In this document: piece after piece, positions 50,485 through 60,208 of the stretch
Numbering within the stretch: position 1 is the first letter of the stretch
How the letters are laid out: every line of letters starts with the position of its first letter
Source: Bacillus sp. ISL-34
GTDB taxonomy: Bacteria; Bacillota; Bacilli; Bacillales; DSM-1321
Length of the DNA stretch: 64,000 nucleotides
Direction: 5' to 3'
Assembly: GCF_018613325.1 (NCBI RefSeq)
Contig: NZ_JAGGQJ010000023.1
Span: 282,537-346,536 of the forward strand
The notes under the pieces: model-generated
Seen by the model: the letters and a program-made list of their open reading frames with translations, nothing else
The model's database searches: none
What the model was told of the DNA's origin: nothing
Position numbers and translations under genes: made by a program

Positions 50485-50605
50485 AGTAGAATTTTTCGAG
50501 CGCGGTCGAATTATTCGTGCTTCGGCCGAATTAGCTCGCGTACGGTCGAATTATCTCCACGTATGGTCAAATTATCTCCACATTGGCCGAATTGTTCGCA
50601 CGTGA
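50485..50605. repeat. Array D: 20-21-bp imperfect tandem repeats, GGTCGAA family (5-6 units)
   Basis: The core GGTCGAATTA (or GGCCGAATTA/G) recurs with GAATT at 50489, 50508, 50528, 50548, 50569 and 50589, steps of 19-21 bp. It begins 17 bases after the ykkCD terminator and ends just before the stop of the convergent yoaT gene. The core matches the minus-strand unit of array A. Confidence 0.82.
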
Positions 50606-50612
50606 AGTCATT

Positions 50613-51440
50613 TTATAAAAAATGATTAGCATCCAACTTAGTGGAATCTTTCCCCTTGACCTGCTTTAACGTCGCTACTATAAGAAAGCTAACAATCACT
50701 AATAATAGCCATGAGCTTACCTTCCCTAGATGAACGAGACTCCATGCATCGGTTTGGTTTGGATATTCCCATGCTCCAAAGAACGTTGCGATATTTTCGG
50801 CTATCCAGATAAAAAATCCGATTAGGACATATGAAAGTGCGATTGGCATACGATATCGGGTTCCACCAACCTCGTATGTGACCCAAGATCGCCAAAAGAC
50901 GATGATGACAAGTCCAGATAACCACCAACGAACATCAATCCAATAATGGTGGGTAAAAAAATTCAAATAAATCGCAGCTGCAAGAGGTACAACGACCAAA
51001 AACGGCGGCCACTTGACCAGTTCAACCTTTAACCTCCTCCACGCCTGGCAAAGATAACTCGCTACACTTGCGTACATGAATCCGCTATACAGAGGCACTC
51101 CAAAGATTTTGAAATATCCTTCCTCTGGATAAGTCCAGGAGCCCATATGTACCTTGAAAAGTTCAAGAGCAAGTCCAATAAGGTGGAACAATGTGATAAC
51201 CTTTAGTTCATCCCGTGTTTCAAGCCCAGAACGCACCATCCACCACTGCATCAGAAGGCAGATGATGAGCAGCCAGTCATACCGTGGCAGGTAGGGAAGC
51301 GGAATGAATTTTGTAATAGCCAAAGAGGCAAAAATAACGGCTGGAAACAAACATGATAGAGCCTGCTCCCAACCAAACCGAACGAGTTGTTTTAGTGCTC
51401 CCATGATTTGTGCCTCCATTTTTTTAATGGTTAAATTCAT
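50613..51440 (-). CDS. yoaT: DUF817 membrane protein (YoaT)
   Basis: A 275-residue protein with about eight membrane helices: FGWEQALSCLFPAVIFASLAITKFIPLPYLPRYDW, HMGSWTYPEEGYFKIFGVPLYSGFMYASVASYLCQAWRRL and GFFIWIAENIATFFGAWEYP with conserved Trp/Tyr/Glu/Pro residues, typical of DUF817. Function unknown. AAAAGGGGAGTCACTC precedes the ATG. It follows a yozG-like HTH gene and a yoaS-like gene, the same trio and order as in B. subtilis, so it is probably regulated by that HTH protein. Confidence 0.88.
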   Translation of the reverse strand: MNLTIKKMEAQIMGALKQLVRFGWEQALSCLFPAVIFASLAITKFIPLPYLPRYDWLLIICLLMQWWMVRSGLETRDELKVITLFHLIGLALELFKVHMGSWTYPEEGYFKIFGVPLYSGFMYASVASYLCQAWRRLKVELVKWPPFLVVVPLAAAIYLNFFTHHYWIDVRWWLSGLVIIVFWRSWVTYEVGGTRYRMPIALSYVLIGFFIWIAENIATFFGAWEYPNQTDAWSLVHLGKVSSWLLLVIVSFLIVATLKQVKGKDSTKLDANHFL

Positions 51441-51485
51441 GAGTGACTCCCCTTTTATGAAATATTTCTTTTTTGCTTCCGCTTT

Positions 51486-51707
51486 TTAATCTTGGGTGCC
51501 TTCATCATTTCTGTATTCTAAAATATCTCCGGGTTGACATTCTAACGCCTTACAAATCGCCTCTAAAGTTGATAATCGAATCGCTTTTGCCTTGCCGTTT
51601 TTCAATATGGAAAGGTTGGCCATCGTTATTCCAACCCTCTCAGAAAGTTCAGTAACACTCATTTTCCTTTTAGCCAGCATCACATCAATATTGATAATAA
51701 TTGCCAT
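51486..51707 (-). CDS. yozG: XRE/Cro-CI-family HTH regulator (YozG-like)
   Basis: A 73-residue helix-turn-helix protein: IINIDVMLAKRKMSVTELSERVGITMANLSILKNGKAKAIRLSTLEAICKALECQPGDILEY. The short all-HTH architecture and PGDILEY end match YozG. ATG at 51707 has GAGGTGAATAAA upstream; the GTG three codons earlier overlaps that site. It overlaps closely with the neighbouring DUF2975 gene (10-base gap), a pairing seen in many bacteria and often called the DUF2975-HTH module. Confidence 0.9.
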   Translation of the reverse strand: MAIIINIDVMLAKRKMSVTELSERVGITMANLSILKNGKAKAIRLSTLEAICKALECQPGDILEYRNDEGTQD

Positions 51708-51717
51708 TTTATTCACC

Positions 51718-52200
51718 TCAGACTATTAAGTCATTTTCTGATTTTATATCGATGGCTTCTTGTAAAAGCCTTTGAAGAACAGCAGCAAAGACTGCAATCA
51801 CGATAGAAGCAAAAATGACGACCAATCCAATTAATATGATGCCTGGGGCGTCGTCCCTCTCCGCCATGAGATAAAAGAGCGGCATCCCTGCCACATACAA
51901 ACTACTTATTGTGATTGCACAGTATTTTATCTTTTTTAAAGCTCTTACGGATAATTCCGAGAAAGCTTTGTTCTTGTCAATATAGCTTAAAAGTTTAAAG
52001 GCTTGATATAGAGCAAAGTAAAAAGGTATCGCCGATGCATACATAACGATTAAAACGAGATATTTCAAATAAGTCATATCCGGATATAATTCTGCTGCAA
52101 AATTCGCAATCTCAGGCACCAAAAAGATGCACAAAGCAAGAACCGGCATTCCAATAAGAATAACGGCTATCTTTAAAAAGATCGTTGACACTTGTTTCAT
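51718..52200 (-). CDS. yoaS: DUF2975 membrane protein (YoaS)
   Basis: A 160-residue protein with four membrane helices: FLKIAVILIGMPVLALCIFLVPEI, YLVLIVMYASAIPFYFALYQAFKLLSYIDKNKAFSELSVRALKKIKYCA and two C-terminal helices. The IDKNKAFSELSVxALKxIKYCA region is the DUF2975 signature. ATG at 52200 is preferred because TGAGGTGCTTTTT precedes it. It is coupled to the downstream HTH gene; such membrane partners may control the regulator's activity. Confidence 0.9.
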   Translation of the reverse strand: MKQVSTIFLKIAVILIGMPVLALCIFLVPEIANFAAELYPDMTYLKYLVLIVMYASAIPFYFALYQAFKLLSYIDKNKAFSELSVRALKKIKYCAITISSLYVAGMPLFYLMAERDDAPGIILIGLVVIFASIVIAVFAAVLQRLLQEAIDIKSENDLIV

Positions 52201-52327
52201 AAAAAGCACCTCATTTATTTTTTGTCAATTTGAATTTAACACAGTTTTTATCGTTTTACAATAAAACGTTGTTGTTTTTTATTATATTATTATTGTTAAC
52301 GAAATATCCTTTTCTTTTAAAAAAACA

Positions 52328-52359
52328 AAAAAAGCATTCCTCATTTCAAAGGAATGCTC
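52328..52359 (-). terminator. Terminator of ywqA
   Basis: On the minus strand AGCATTCC-N10-GGAATGCT followed by seven T residues. Confidence 0.88.
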
Positions 52360-52393
52360 CATAACTGAACTATTCAATTTATAAGCTGAACCC

Positions 52394-55300
52394 TTATATC
52401 ATCAGGATTTCTCTGATATCCTCTTCTGTAAGTGCAGACGACGATTTGTCTCCAGGGTCGATGATTTCTTCAATAAGGTGTCTCTTTTTCTCTTGAAGTT
52501 CATTCATTTTTTCTTCGATTGTGCCACGGGCAATAAGTTTGATTACTTGAACCTCATTCTTCTGCCCCATTCGATGGGCCCGGTCCGCGGCTTGTTCTTC
52601 AACTGCCGGATTCCACCAAAGGTCATATAGAATGACTGTATCGGCACCCGTCAGATTGAGACCCGTACCGCCCGCTTTCAATGAAATGAGGAATATATCC
52701 CGCTCTCCTGCATTAAAACGATTGCAGATTTCCACACGTTCCTTTGATGGGGTTTGTCCATCCAGGTAGAAAAAGGGTTGTCCCTTCATGGCCAAATCCC
52801 TGCCGATAATTTGAAGCATTTTTGTAAATTGCGAGAAAATCAGTACCCGCCTTCCAGAAAGCTTCGATTCCTCGACAATCTGCATCAGTTGCTCATATTT
52901 TGCTGAACTGCCTTTATACCCGTCCACAAACAAGGCGGGGTGACAGCATATTTGCCGAAGCCGGGTCAAGCCAGCAAGGATCCTGATCCGATTTTTCCGG
53001 AGAGTGTCCTTATCCAGGTGTTTCAGCGTATCATGCCGCAGCTTCGCCAGATAGGCACCGTACAGTTTCTTCTGATCAGGAAGCAGTTCCATCGATTCCA
53101 GCGACTCGATTTTTTCCGGCAGTTCCCCTAGCACGTCCTCTTTCATTCTCCGCAGCAAAAATGGTCGGATCCTGCGGGAAATCTGCTTCCTTGAAAGGTT
53201 GCTATATTCCTTTAACCCCATGAATAGTTCAGGGAATACGATATGGAAAATGGACCATAGCTCTTCCAGTGAATTCTCGATGGGCGTACCAGTCAACGCG
53301 AAGCGATGTGCCGCTTTTATCTTCTTGGCCGCTCGTGCCGTTTGTGTCACTGGGTTCTTAAAGGCCTGTGCCTCATCGAAAAACACCGTATGGAAGTCCT
53401 CTTTTTCAAACGACATGATGTCCTTCCGGAGCAATGGATAAGAGGTGATCACCACATCCACGTCACTTACTTCCTTAAGCAGCTTCGACCTTTCCGTCTT
53501 GTCGCCATCCACTACGACAGCTTGAATATCGGGAGCGAATTTAGTGAATTCACTCAGCCAATTGTAGGTCAATGATGATGGGCAGACAATAAGCGCCGGA
53601 ACCCTTTTCTTACGGATGTCAGGTAGCTCGGATAAAATGAACGTGATGCTTTGCAGTGTTTTTCCCAGTCCCATATCATCGGCAAGAATCCCGCCAAAAC
53701 CATATTGGGCAAGTATTTTCATCCATTTGTAGCCGTTTTTTTGATACTCACGCAAGATCGGTCCTAGACTATTTGGCACAACGAACTCCAAGGCGGCCGG
53801 GTTTTTGATGTTATCCAAAAACTGACGGAATGATTCCTCCATTGTGAATGTCTGGCTGTCATTCACGGAATCAAGGAGTTGCAGCCCTTTTACGATTGGC
53901 ATGTTCAGCTTGCTTTCCAGGTCTTCATCCTGAACGGGCAGTGCATGAAGAAAACGCTGGATTTCCTCATATTCCCTTGTTTCAAGGGAAAGCAGCGATC
54001 CATTCCTTAAACGATAGTATTTCCTTTTTTCTTCAAGCGCCGCTAAGACCTCACGTATTTGTTTATCCGGGATATCATCCATTTCAAATTTGAATTCGAG
54101 CCAATTCGTACGTTCTTTTTTGATTTTCACCCTAATGCGCGGTGCAGCATTTCCACGGGAAATCCGGTTTCTTACAGCCGTCGTGGCGTAGATTTGTACC
54201 AGCTTTTGGAGTTTCGGTACGATGTGGTACAAAAACTCATACTCCAACTCTTCATTATGCAAGAAATAGCCGCCGTCCGTCTTGGCAAACTGGCTATCCT
54301 CCATCAGCTTTAGTATCTCCGCCTCCTTATCTACATCCCTAATAAGCATGGAGACTGCCTTGGATTCCTGTATTTCCAAAGGGTTGATCACGATATTTTC
54401 ATAGTGAAATTCCAGCCCCGCTAGTAGCCTGTTTTTCACTCGATCCAAGTATAGCTTTGCAACAAGCGGTGTCTTCAAAAACAATTCGGTGATCGATCTT
54501 GCTATATGGACTTCACCGAGCCTTTTCAAACCTGGTACCACTTTGTCCAAGAATAATTCCAGCTGGTCATGATGGATTGGAATTTGATTCATCCCCGAAT
54601 CCTCCATCATTTGCTTCAAATCTGAAAGGCGCTGGCAATCCTCATTTTCGAGCTGAACCAATTTCCCTTCAAATAGAACCAATTTGTATGCATTCATGAC
54701 GATCATCTCATGCAGTCCTTTAATTTTCAGTTGAAACCCTTTGCCCTCGCTTTCGGTAAAGTCAAACTGTAAAGGAAGCGGTCGGTATGATAAACGAAAA
54801 CCATTCAATGTATGGCTCCCATGGGAAAGCTTCACCAATGGAGCTCTTTCAAGGATGGGGATGAGCCTTCGAAAAGATGATGGAGGCAAAAGTAATAAGT
54901 GATTGTCCAATGTATATTCAGATTTATCCGTCAGGGCGTCAACATAGACTTTTTCATCCGATATCACTGTAATGAGCTCTTGAAGCACGGAATCATTTTC
55001 ATTCTGAAAACAATGCAGCACCGGGTCATATATAAATGAAAGGGACACTTGGGCAGGCTTTCCTTCTTTAACTCGCTTCAGGAAATCCCGAACATTCCCC
55101 ACATTGAAAGAACCGATTTTCATTTCCAGTCCTAACATATATTGTTCCGTTCCCATCCATACTGGTTTACATGTAAATTCCGCTTCAAGCATCTTTCTTT
55201 TTTCAAAGTGGCGCTGATGACCGCTTTTGCGTACAGGCTGATTATCGAAAAGGGTCAGCAAGCCTTCTGACAACTTCTTATTGGCTGAAGCATCAAAGCT

Positions 55301-55615
55301 GTCTGCATTTAGGCCCTCCAGGATCGTTCCATCTCGCTGATGGTCGTAAACCGACAGCAGGACGGCTGCAATATGCTGGCAATCCTTTTGAAAGGAAGCT
55401 AGCGCAGGACAGCTGCATTTCGTCTGAAATCCGCCGACAGCATCCACTTCAATCGTGACATGGAAGTCTTCCTTTCCTTTAACCGTTGCTTCACAACCAT
55501 CAGGACGGTAGCTTTCAAATGTCACTTTATTGGCACGATGAAAAGCTTCCCCTCTTTTGAAGGAGACGGCCCCGCAGATGTCTTTTATGATTTTTTGATT
55601 CAATTTGATATCCAA
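52394..55615 (-). CDS. ywqA: SNF2-family helicase with SWIM zinc finger (YwqA)
   Basis: A 1073-residue Swi2/Snf2 ATPase. N-terminal SWIM zinc finger CSC-PALASFQKDCQH (about residues 67-81), a long bacterial SNF2-associated middle region (about 130-600), then the helicase core: ADDMGLGKTLQSI (Walker A, about 646), FFDEAQAFKN (DEAQ box), ALTGTPIEN, and in the second lobe FSQFTKML, SLKAGGTGLNLTGAD and DLWWNPAVEEQAADRAHRMGQ. It translocates on double-stranded DNA and probably displaces RNA polymerase or repair proteins (RapA-like). TTG start with GGGAGGAGGA upstream. Monocistronic. Confidence 0.95.
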   Translation of the reverse strand: MDIKLNQKIIKDICGAVSFKRGEAFHRANKVTFESYRPDGCEATVKGKEDFHVTIEVDAVGGFQTKCSCPALASFQKDCQHIAAVLLSVYDHQRDGTILEGLNADSFDASANKKLSEGLLTLFDNQPVRKSGHQRHFEKRKMLEAEFTCKPVWMGTEQYMLGLEMKIGSFNVGNVRDFLKRVKEGKPAQVSLSFIYDPVLHCFQNENDSVLQELITVISDEKVYVDALTDKSEYTLDNHLLLLPPSSFRRLIPILERAPLVKLSHGSHTLNGFRLSYRPLPLQFDFTESEGKGFQLKIKGLHEMIVMNAYKLVLFEGKLVQLENEDCQRLSDLKQMMEDSGMNQIPIHHDQLELFLDKVVPGLKRLGEVHIARSITELFLKTPLVAKLYLDRVKNRLLAGLEFHYENIVINPLEIQESKAVSMLIRDVDKEAEILKLMEDSQFAKTDGGYFLHNEELEYEFLYHIVPKLQKLVQIYATTAVRNRISRGNAAPRIRVKIKKERTNWLEFKFEMDDIPDKQIREVLAALEEKRKYYRLRNGSLLSLETREYEEIQRFLHALPVQDEDLESKLNMPIVKGLQLLDSVNDSQTFTMEESFRQFLDNIKNPAALEFVVPNSLGPILREYQKNGYKWMKILAQYGFGGILADDMGLGKTLQSITFILSELPDIRKKRVPALIVCPSSLTYNWLSEFTKFAPDIQAVVVDGDKTERSKLLKEVSDVDVVITSYPLLRKDIMSFEKEDFHTVFFDEAQAFKNPVTQTARAAKKIKAAHRFALTGTPIENSLEELWSIFHIVFPELFMGLKEYSNLSRKQISRRIRPFLLRRMKEDVLGELPEKIESLESMELLPDQKKLYGAYLAKLRHDTLKHLDKDTLRKNRIRILAGLTRLRQICCHPALFVDGYKGSSAKYEQLMQIVEESKLSGRRVLIFSQFTKMLQIIGRDLAMKGQPFFYLDGQTPSKERVEICNRFNAGERDIFLISLKAGGTGLNLTGADTVILYDLWWNPAVEEQAADRAHRMGQKNEVQVIKLIARGTIEEKMNELQEKKRHLIEEIIDPGDKSSSALTEEDIREILMI

Positions 55616-55786
55616 ATCGCCGTCCTCCTCCCGGGGGTTTTTTGTTGAGTGATTTTACATTCCGCTGAAAAAATAAGCTCATTTTATCATCATACTATGA
55701 AATGGGTTTACGGGGTTGTAAAAAAGCAAAAAGACAAACTCCCATATTCGGAGTTCATCTCTATTTCAGCACCGGGAATTGCACCA

Positions 55787-56017
55787 TCATTGTTGTCCTT
55801 TGGTGTTGCCTTTCTTTTTTTTTCGATAAAAGAAGCTGAACAAAAGGAATACAAGAAGAATGAGAAAAAGGATCAGTTCAGCAGGATCTTTCACCAAAAA
55901 AGGGTTAAAGGCATGCTTCAATGAATTATCCAAATCAAATCCCATTAATATATCCATACCTAAAGATATGATCACTAAAGGGATCAGAATCAAAACCGTA
56001 ATACCGAAGAATTTCAT
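55787..56017 (-). CDS. Two-helix ger-operon D-type protein
   Basis: A 76-residue protein: one membrane helix (FGITVLILIPLVIISLGMDIL), a polar middle, a second helix (PAELILFLILLVFLLFSFFY) and a basic tail (RKKKKG). Its ATG overlaps the GerB stop as ATGA, so it is translationally coupled. Small two-helix D-subunits coded with germinant receptors have been described in several Bacillus ger operons and modulate germination rate; this has the same size, topology and position. Confidence 0.78.
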   Translation of the reverse strand: MKFFGITVLILIPLVIISLGMDILMGFDLDNSLKHAFNPFLVKDPAELILFLILLVFLLFSFFYRKKKKGNTKGQQ

Positions 56018-57153
56018 TTTTGATCAACTCCGCCTTGAAACTTATTTTGGTGCTGGCCTTTCTTTTTTTTTCGATTCTTAAAAAAGGCAATGATCAAAAG
56101 AAGCAACGGGATGATCACCTGAAATGGCAGATGGATGTAATTTGGTACGGCACCTAGCCCTTCATTGATATGTTCCGTATAGCTGCTTGCTATAATGATC
56201 GAGATCAATAAAATGATCATGCCAACAGGGTAAGCAAGTCTGGAGGGCTGTTTAACATTGAAAACATTCGCCGTACCCGTTACCGCTACATAAGTAAATA
56301 CACTTATCTTGATGAATCCGCCAATCATCAATAAAAACAAGAAGTACACATCAAGACGTTCGAGAAAGCCAGCGACCTCTATGGACTGAATGAGTGTAAG
56401 AAGAGGGTATTGCGAACGTGTTGTAAGGTCCACACCAAGTACAGCAATATTAACAGCCATTATTACCGAGAGAAAAATACCGCCTGCCGCCAAGCCCCCT
56501 ATCCCAATTTTTTTCAATCGCTGAGGTTCTTTCAAATAAGGAAAAATCATTAAAAACACTATGACCTCGCCAAATGGAAAGAATACGGTTTTAGTGAAAC
56601 CCATTTTAATCATCTCTGTCCCGCTCATTTCAAAAATGGGTTTTAAGTTATTTAAATGGATCATGCCTGAAAGGACAATCAGAAGCATGAAGGTCATTAA
56701 AAGTAAATTCTCCAAGACAAAGAATAGTTCCCCCGTCCTCGCCAATACTTCTATCCCTTTACGGACCGTATACACCACGACTAAAATGAATGCAGCGTTC
56801 GCAAAAAATAACGGAATATGAGGATAGGCAAAAGTAAGCAGTGTATCCCCGAAATCCCTCAGCACCCTTGCAGAAAGATAGATGAAATAAAGGATGTATA
56901 GAAAAGCTACGATCCTGCCTAGAAAATTCCCCAATATCTGTTTTACAAACTCTGTTAACAGCTGATCAGGGTAGTATTGGAAAAGGCCATAATAAATGAA
57001 AAATAGTAAAAATCCGCCTATCATCGCAATAAGGATGACTAGCCAAGCAGCCTGCTTGGCTTCACCTGCAAGCGGAACCAAAAGTGCACTGCCCATTTCA
57101 AACAGGAAAATAAGGACGAACAGCTGGTAAGCGCTGATTTTTGCCTTTTCCAT
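56014..57153 (-). CDS. Germinant receptor B subunit (GerAB/endospore permease family)
   Basis: A 379-residue protein with ten membrane helices of the amino acid/polyamine/organocation fold: KISAYQLFVLIFLFEMGSALLVPLAGEAKQAAW, YLSARVLRDFGDTLLTFAYP and EVIVFLMIFPYL. In the receptor complex the B subunit binds the germinant. AAGGAAGTGGC is upstream at a long spacing. It comes after A and C in the order A-C-B-D; the more usual order is A-B-C. Overlaps the small D gene by four bases. Confidence 0.93.
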   Translation of the reverse strand: MEKAKISAYQLFVLIFLFEMGSALLVPLAGEAKQAAWLVILIAMIGGFLLFFIYYGLFQYYPDQLLTEFVKQILGNFLGRIVAFLYILYFIYLSARVLRDFGDTLLTFAYPHIPLFFANAAFILVVVYTVRKGIEVLARTGELFFVLENLLLMTFMLLIVLSGMIHLNNLKPIFEMSGTEMIKMGFTKTVFFPFGEVIVFLMIFPYLKEPQRLKKIGIGGLAAGGIFLSVIMAVNIAVLGVDLTTRSQYPLLTLIQSIEVAGFLERLDVYFLFLLMIGGFIKISVFTYVAVTGTANVFNVKQPSRLAYPVGMIILLISIIIASSYTEHINEGLGAVPNYIHLPFQVIIPLLLLIIAFFKNRKKKKGQHQNKFQGGVDQK

Positions 57154-57174
57154 GAGGATGCCACTTCCTTTCCA

Positions 57175-58398
57175 TCATTGATCATCCTTTTTTAAATTCG
57201 AAAGATACGGCTTATTACGTAATCCAGTACGGCGAATGAAAGTTTCTGCCTGCACATCTACTTCCAGTTTAGGAAAAGAATCATCGTCCCAATTTTTTTC
57301 TAGTTCTTTCCACTTTTTCGGATGGGATTCATGCATGATTTCACCAAAGCCAAAAATATCGGATTTATTTTTTTGTGCCCGAACGATCGCATCTTCCATC
57401 GTCTTCTTCAAGTCTTTCGCTAACTTCTTTTCAATATCTATCAGAACATGCGTATCGGTTAGATTCAAAGGAACATTCGCTTCGCGGATATCTCCTTCTG
57501 CACGGACCTTTATAAATACCTTAGGTTTTCCATTTTCCATTTTTACCGAAATGTTAGTTTTTTGACGAATCACCTGATAGGTGACTGCGTCTTTTTCACC
57601 CTCCCAATCAAGGTTTGTATTGGTACTTTCAATCCTATCCAATACCCACATTGATCCTATTGCCTTATCACCATCCAGCCAGTCAATCAATTTCCCATCT
57701 TTAAAAACACCAATTCCTGCTGCATTAGGGTTTGCCTCAATATCCGAAGACTGAGTATTCTCCATTTTATCCTCTTTACCTGTGTTTCCTCTCACGGTAA
57801 AACCACTTATTATCGGTTCTTTCCCGGTACTAAGCAGATTCTTGATCGTTTCTTGGAGATTGATGCTAATATTTTTCCCCTGGGTTTTTTCAGTGATTTC
57901 AATCGTCCTAATGACTTTCTCAGAAGATACCTTATCGATTGCGGTTAACGTTTCGATTATATCCTTGGCTTTCACACCCCGGGCAATCACGATCCTCGTA
58001 GTTGCCCTGAATTCCGGTGAACGCTCAAATGCATCAAAAATATCGTTAAGGCCCTCTTCTTTTGCTAGCTCCTCACCTATGACAATCAGGTTGGCATGGG
58101 CAAAATACATATCTCGGGAGATTTTAGTTGAAGCGATACTATCCAGTTCAAGCACATTATCTCCGGTGGCCCTATAAATGGATATCGGTGGATTTGTTCC
58201 GCCGCCTCCCTGAAGAGCTCCCGCAACATTGCCTGGATTAATGATTTGGAACGTTCCTACTAACTTTCCTTCTTTATTTCTGTCGAGTCCAACCGCCGAG
58301 ACGATGGCCATTTCGTTTAACTCTGTTTTATCCCAACAGCCTGAGGTAAATGTAGTACAGATCACCATCAAGAACAGAATTAGCTTTTTACGATTCAT
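57175..58398 (-). CDS. Germinant receptor C subunit (Ger(x)C lipoprotein)
   Basis: A 407-residue lipoprotein. Lipobox ending TSGC (about residue 20) is followed by the family hallmark WDKTELNEMAIVSAVGLDRN; three Ger(x)C domains follow, with GGGTNPPISIYRATG and GIGVFKDGKLIDWLDGDKAIGS recognisable. It sits on the outer face of the spore inner membrane with A and B. ATG at 58398 has AAAGGTGAAGGC upstream and starts within the last codons of the A gene (11-base overlap). The permissive GTG at 58407 overlaps the site. Confidence 0.93.
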   Translation of the reverse strand: MNRKKLILFLMVICTTFTSGCWDKTELNEMAIVSAVGLDRNKEGKLVGTFQIINPGNVAGALQGGGGTNPPISIYRATGDNVLELDSIASTKISRDMYFAHANLIVIGEELAKEEGLNDIFDAFERSPEFRATTRIVIARGVKAKDIIETLTAIDKVSSEKVIRTIEITEKTQGKNISINLQETIKNLLSTGKEPIISGFTVRGNTGKEDKMENTQSSDIEANPNAAGIGVFKDGKLIDWLDGDKAIGSMWVLDRIESTNTNLDWEGEKDAVTYQVIRQKTNISVKMENGKPKVFIKVRAEGDIREANVPLNLTDTHVLIDIEKKLAKDLKKTMEDAIVRAQKNKSDIFGFGEIMHESHPKKWKELEKNWDDDSFPKLEVDVQAETFIRRTGLRNKPYLSNLKKDDQ

Positions 58399-60028
58399 TG
58401 CCTTCACCTTTTTTCCCGTCAGAAGTTTTCATTCCACGCGATTCAGGAGGCAATGGTCTTTGATTTCCGCCTTCCCTTATCAGATTATTTTCGTTGGATA
58501 ATAATTTTGGCCTTTCCTTAAAGGCCCACATAGGTCTTCTGAAGAATGTGTCGCCCAACCCTTCCGGATTCAGAGGGGCGAGCGGTGTCATATAAGGAAC
58601 TCCAAACGAACGCAGGCTGCATAAATGGACAATAAGGACGAAAAAGGCTAAAATCATCCCATAAAAACCTAAAGCGCCGGCACAAATGATGAATCCGAAC
58701 CGCACAATGCGGGCAGAAATCGCGATGGAATAAGAAGGGGTTGCAAAACTGGCAATCGCCGTGATCGAGACGATGATGACCATTGCCGGCGATACGATAC
58801 CAGCCTGGACTGCCGCCTGCCCAATGACCAAAGCTCCGACAATGGACATGGTCGAACCAACAGCCTTTGGCATCCGAAGACTTGCTTCCCGTAATATTTC
58901 AAAGGTCATTTCCATAAGAAGCGCTTCAATGACGGCCGGCAAAGGAACCGTTTCCCTTTGGGCCGCTACAATGACCAGCAACTTCGTTGGAATCATTTCC
59001 TGATGAAAAGTCGTGGCTGCCACATAGACAGCCGGCCCGACTATAGAAATAATGAAAACGATGATCCGTAAAAAACGTGTGGCTGAAGCAATGTCGAAGC
59101 GATTATAGTAGTCTTCGACAGATTGAAAAAACTGTACGAATAATGCCGGGGCTATCAAGACAAAAGGCGTTCCATTAACGAATATCGCCACTCTTCCTTC
59201 CAGAAGGTTTCCCGCAACCATATCCGGTCTTTCTGTATGGTTAAGGGTTGGGAATGGGGTCATGACCTGGTCTTCTATCAATTGTTCAATATATCCTGAT
59301 TCAAGAATGCTATCGATGTTAATTCGATTTAAGCGCTTTTTGACCTCCTCGACAATTCCTTCTTTGACAATTCCATTTATATACATGATGGAAACATCCG
59401 TCTTTGTCACCGTGCCTATTTTCATCGACTCTATCCATAAATCCGGGGTATTGATGATCCGGCGTAACATGGCGATGTTCGTTCCATTCGATTCCGTAAA
59501 CCCTTCTCTTGATCCCCGGACAGTCAAATGCGTACTTGGTTCCTGAATCGAGCGCTTTTCTCCTCCTCTTGTACTGGCAACAAGGGCGATGTTTATTCCA
59601 TCAACAAAAATGATGCTGTCCCCTGATAATAATGACAAAAACAATTTTTCCCAGTCCTTGACGGTTTCTACACCACCGAGGGAAACCACGTCTTCAGAGA
59701 TTATATCCAATGCTTCATGTGGAAGCATTTTTTCTGATAGATGAGGATTTTTCATGATTGATTCAATTAAAAAGTCCGTAACGCTGGGATTATCAATCAG
59801 ACCCTGCACATACAAGATAGTTGTTTTCATCTCCGGATTTTGACCGATCTTCAACGTTCGGATAATGATGTCCGGACTGTTTCCCGTCTTTTTCTTCAGG
59901 ATTTCCAAATTGGCAGAAATGGAACTTTCAATATAATCAGGCGTTTTGCTTTTGGATTGATTTTCATCTTCCTTTTTCTTTTCACGTTGTTGCTTCACTT
60001 GTCTCTTTTGTTTGAAAAAAGAAGCCAT
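58388..60028 (-). CDS. Germinant receptor A subunit (GerA family)
   Basis: A 546-residue protein. A large basic, soluble N-terminal domain (about residues 1-250; [25 protein letters not shown]) is followed by about four to five membrane helices with the GerA-family core [36 protein letters not shown]-like stretch, and [14 protein letters not shown] near the C-terminus. TGAGGTTCGGTGCT precedes the ATG at 60028. First gene of an A-C-B-D operon active in the forespore (sigma-G promoter not identified). Ligand unknown. Confidence 0.93.
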   Translation of the reverse strand: [546 protein letters not shown]

Positions 60029-60117
60029 AGCACCGAACCTCATTCCTTTTTCGTTTCACTCATTTTGTCCAAAGCACTCTCCCTTTATTCCGAGGCCAGC
60101 CTTCTTCCTTCCATAAG

Positions 60118-60143
60118 AAAAAGGCTGTCGCAATGACAGCCTT
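60118..60143 (-). terminator. Terminator of the DedA gene
   Basis: Stem AAAGGCTGTC / GACAGCCTTT; the minus strand continues with T residues. Confidence 0.82.
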
Positions 60144-60208
60144 TGGTGTTCATTTTCGGTTATGTAATGAAAGTGCCGATTCTAACGGCCCAATCAACTA
60201 AACAGAAA

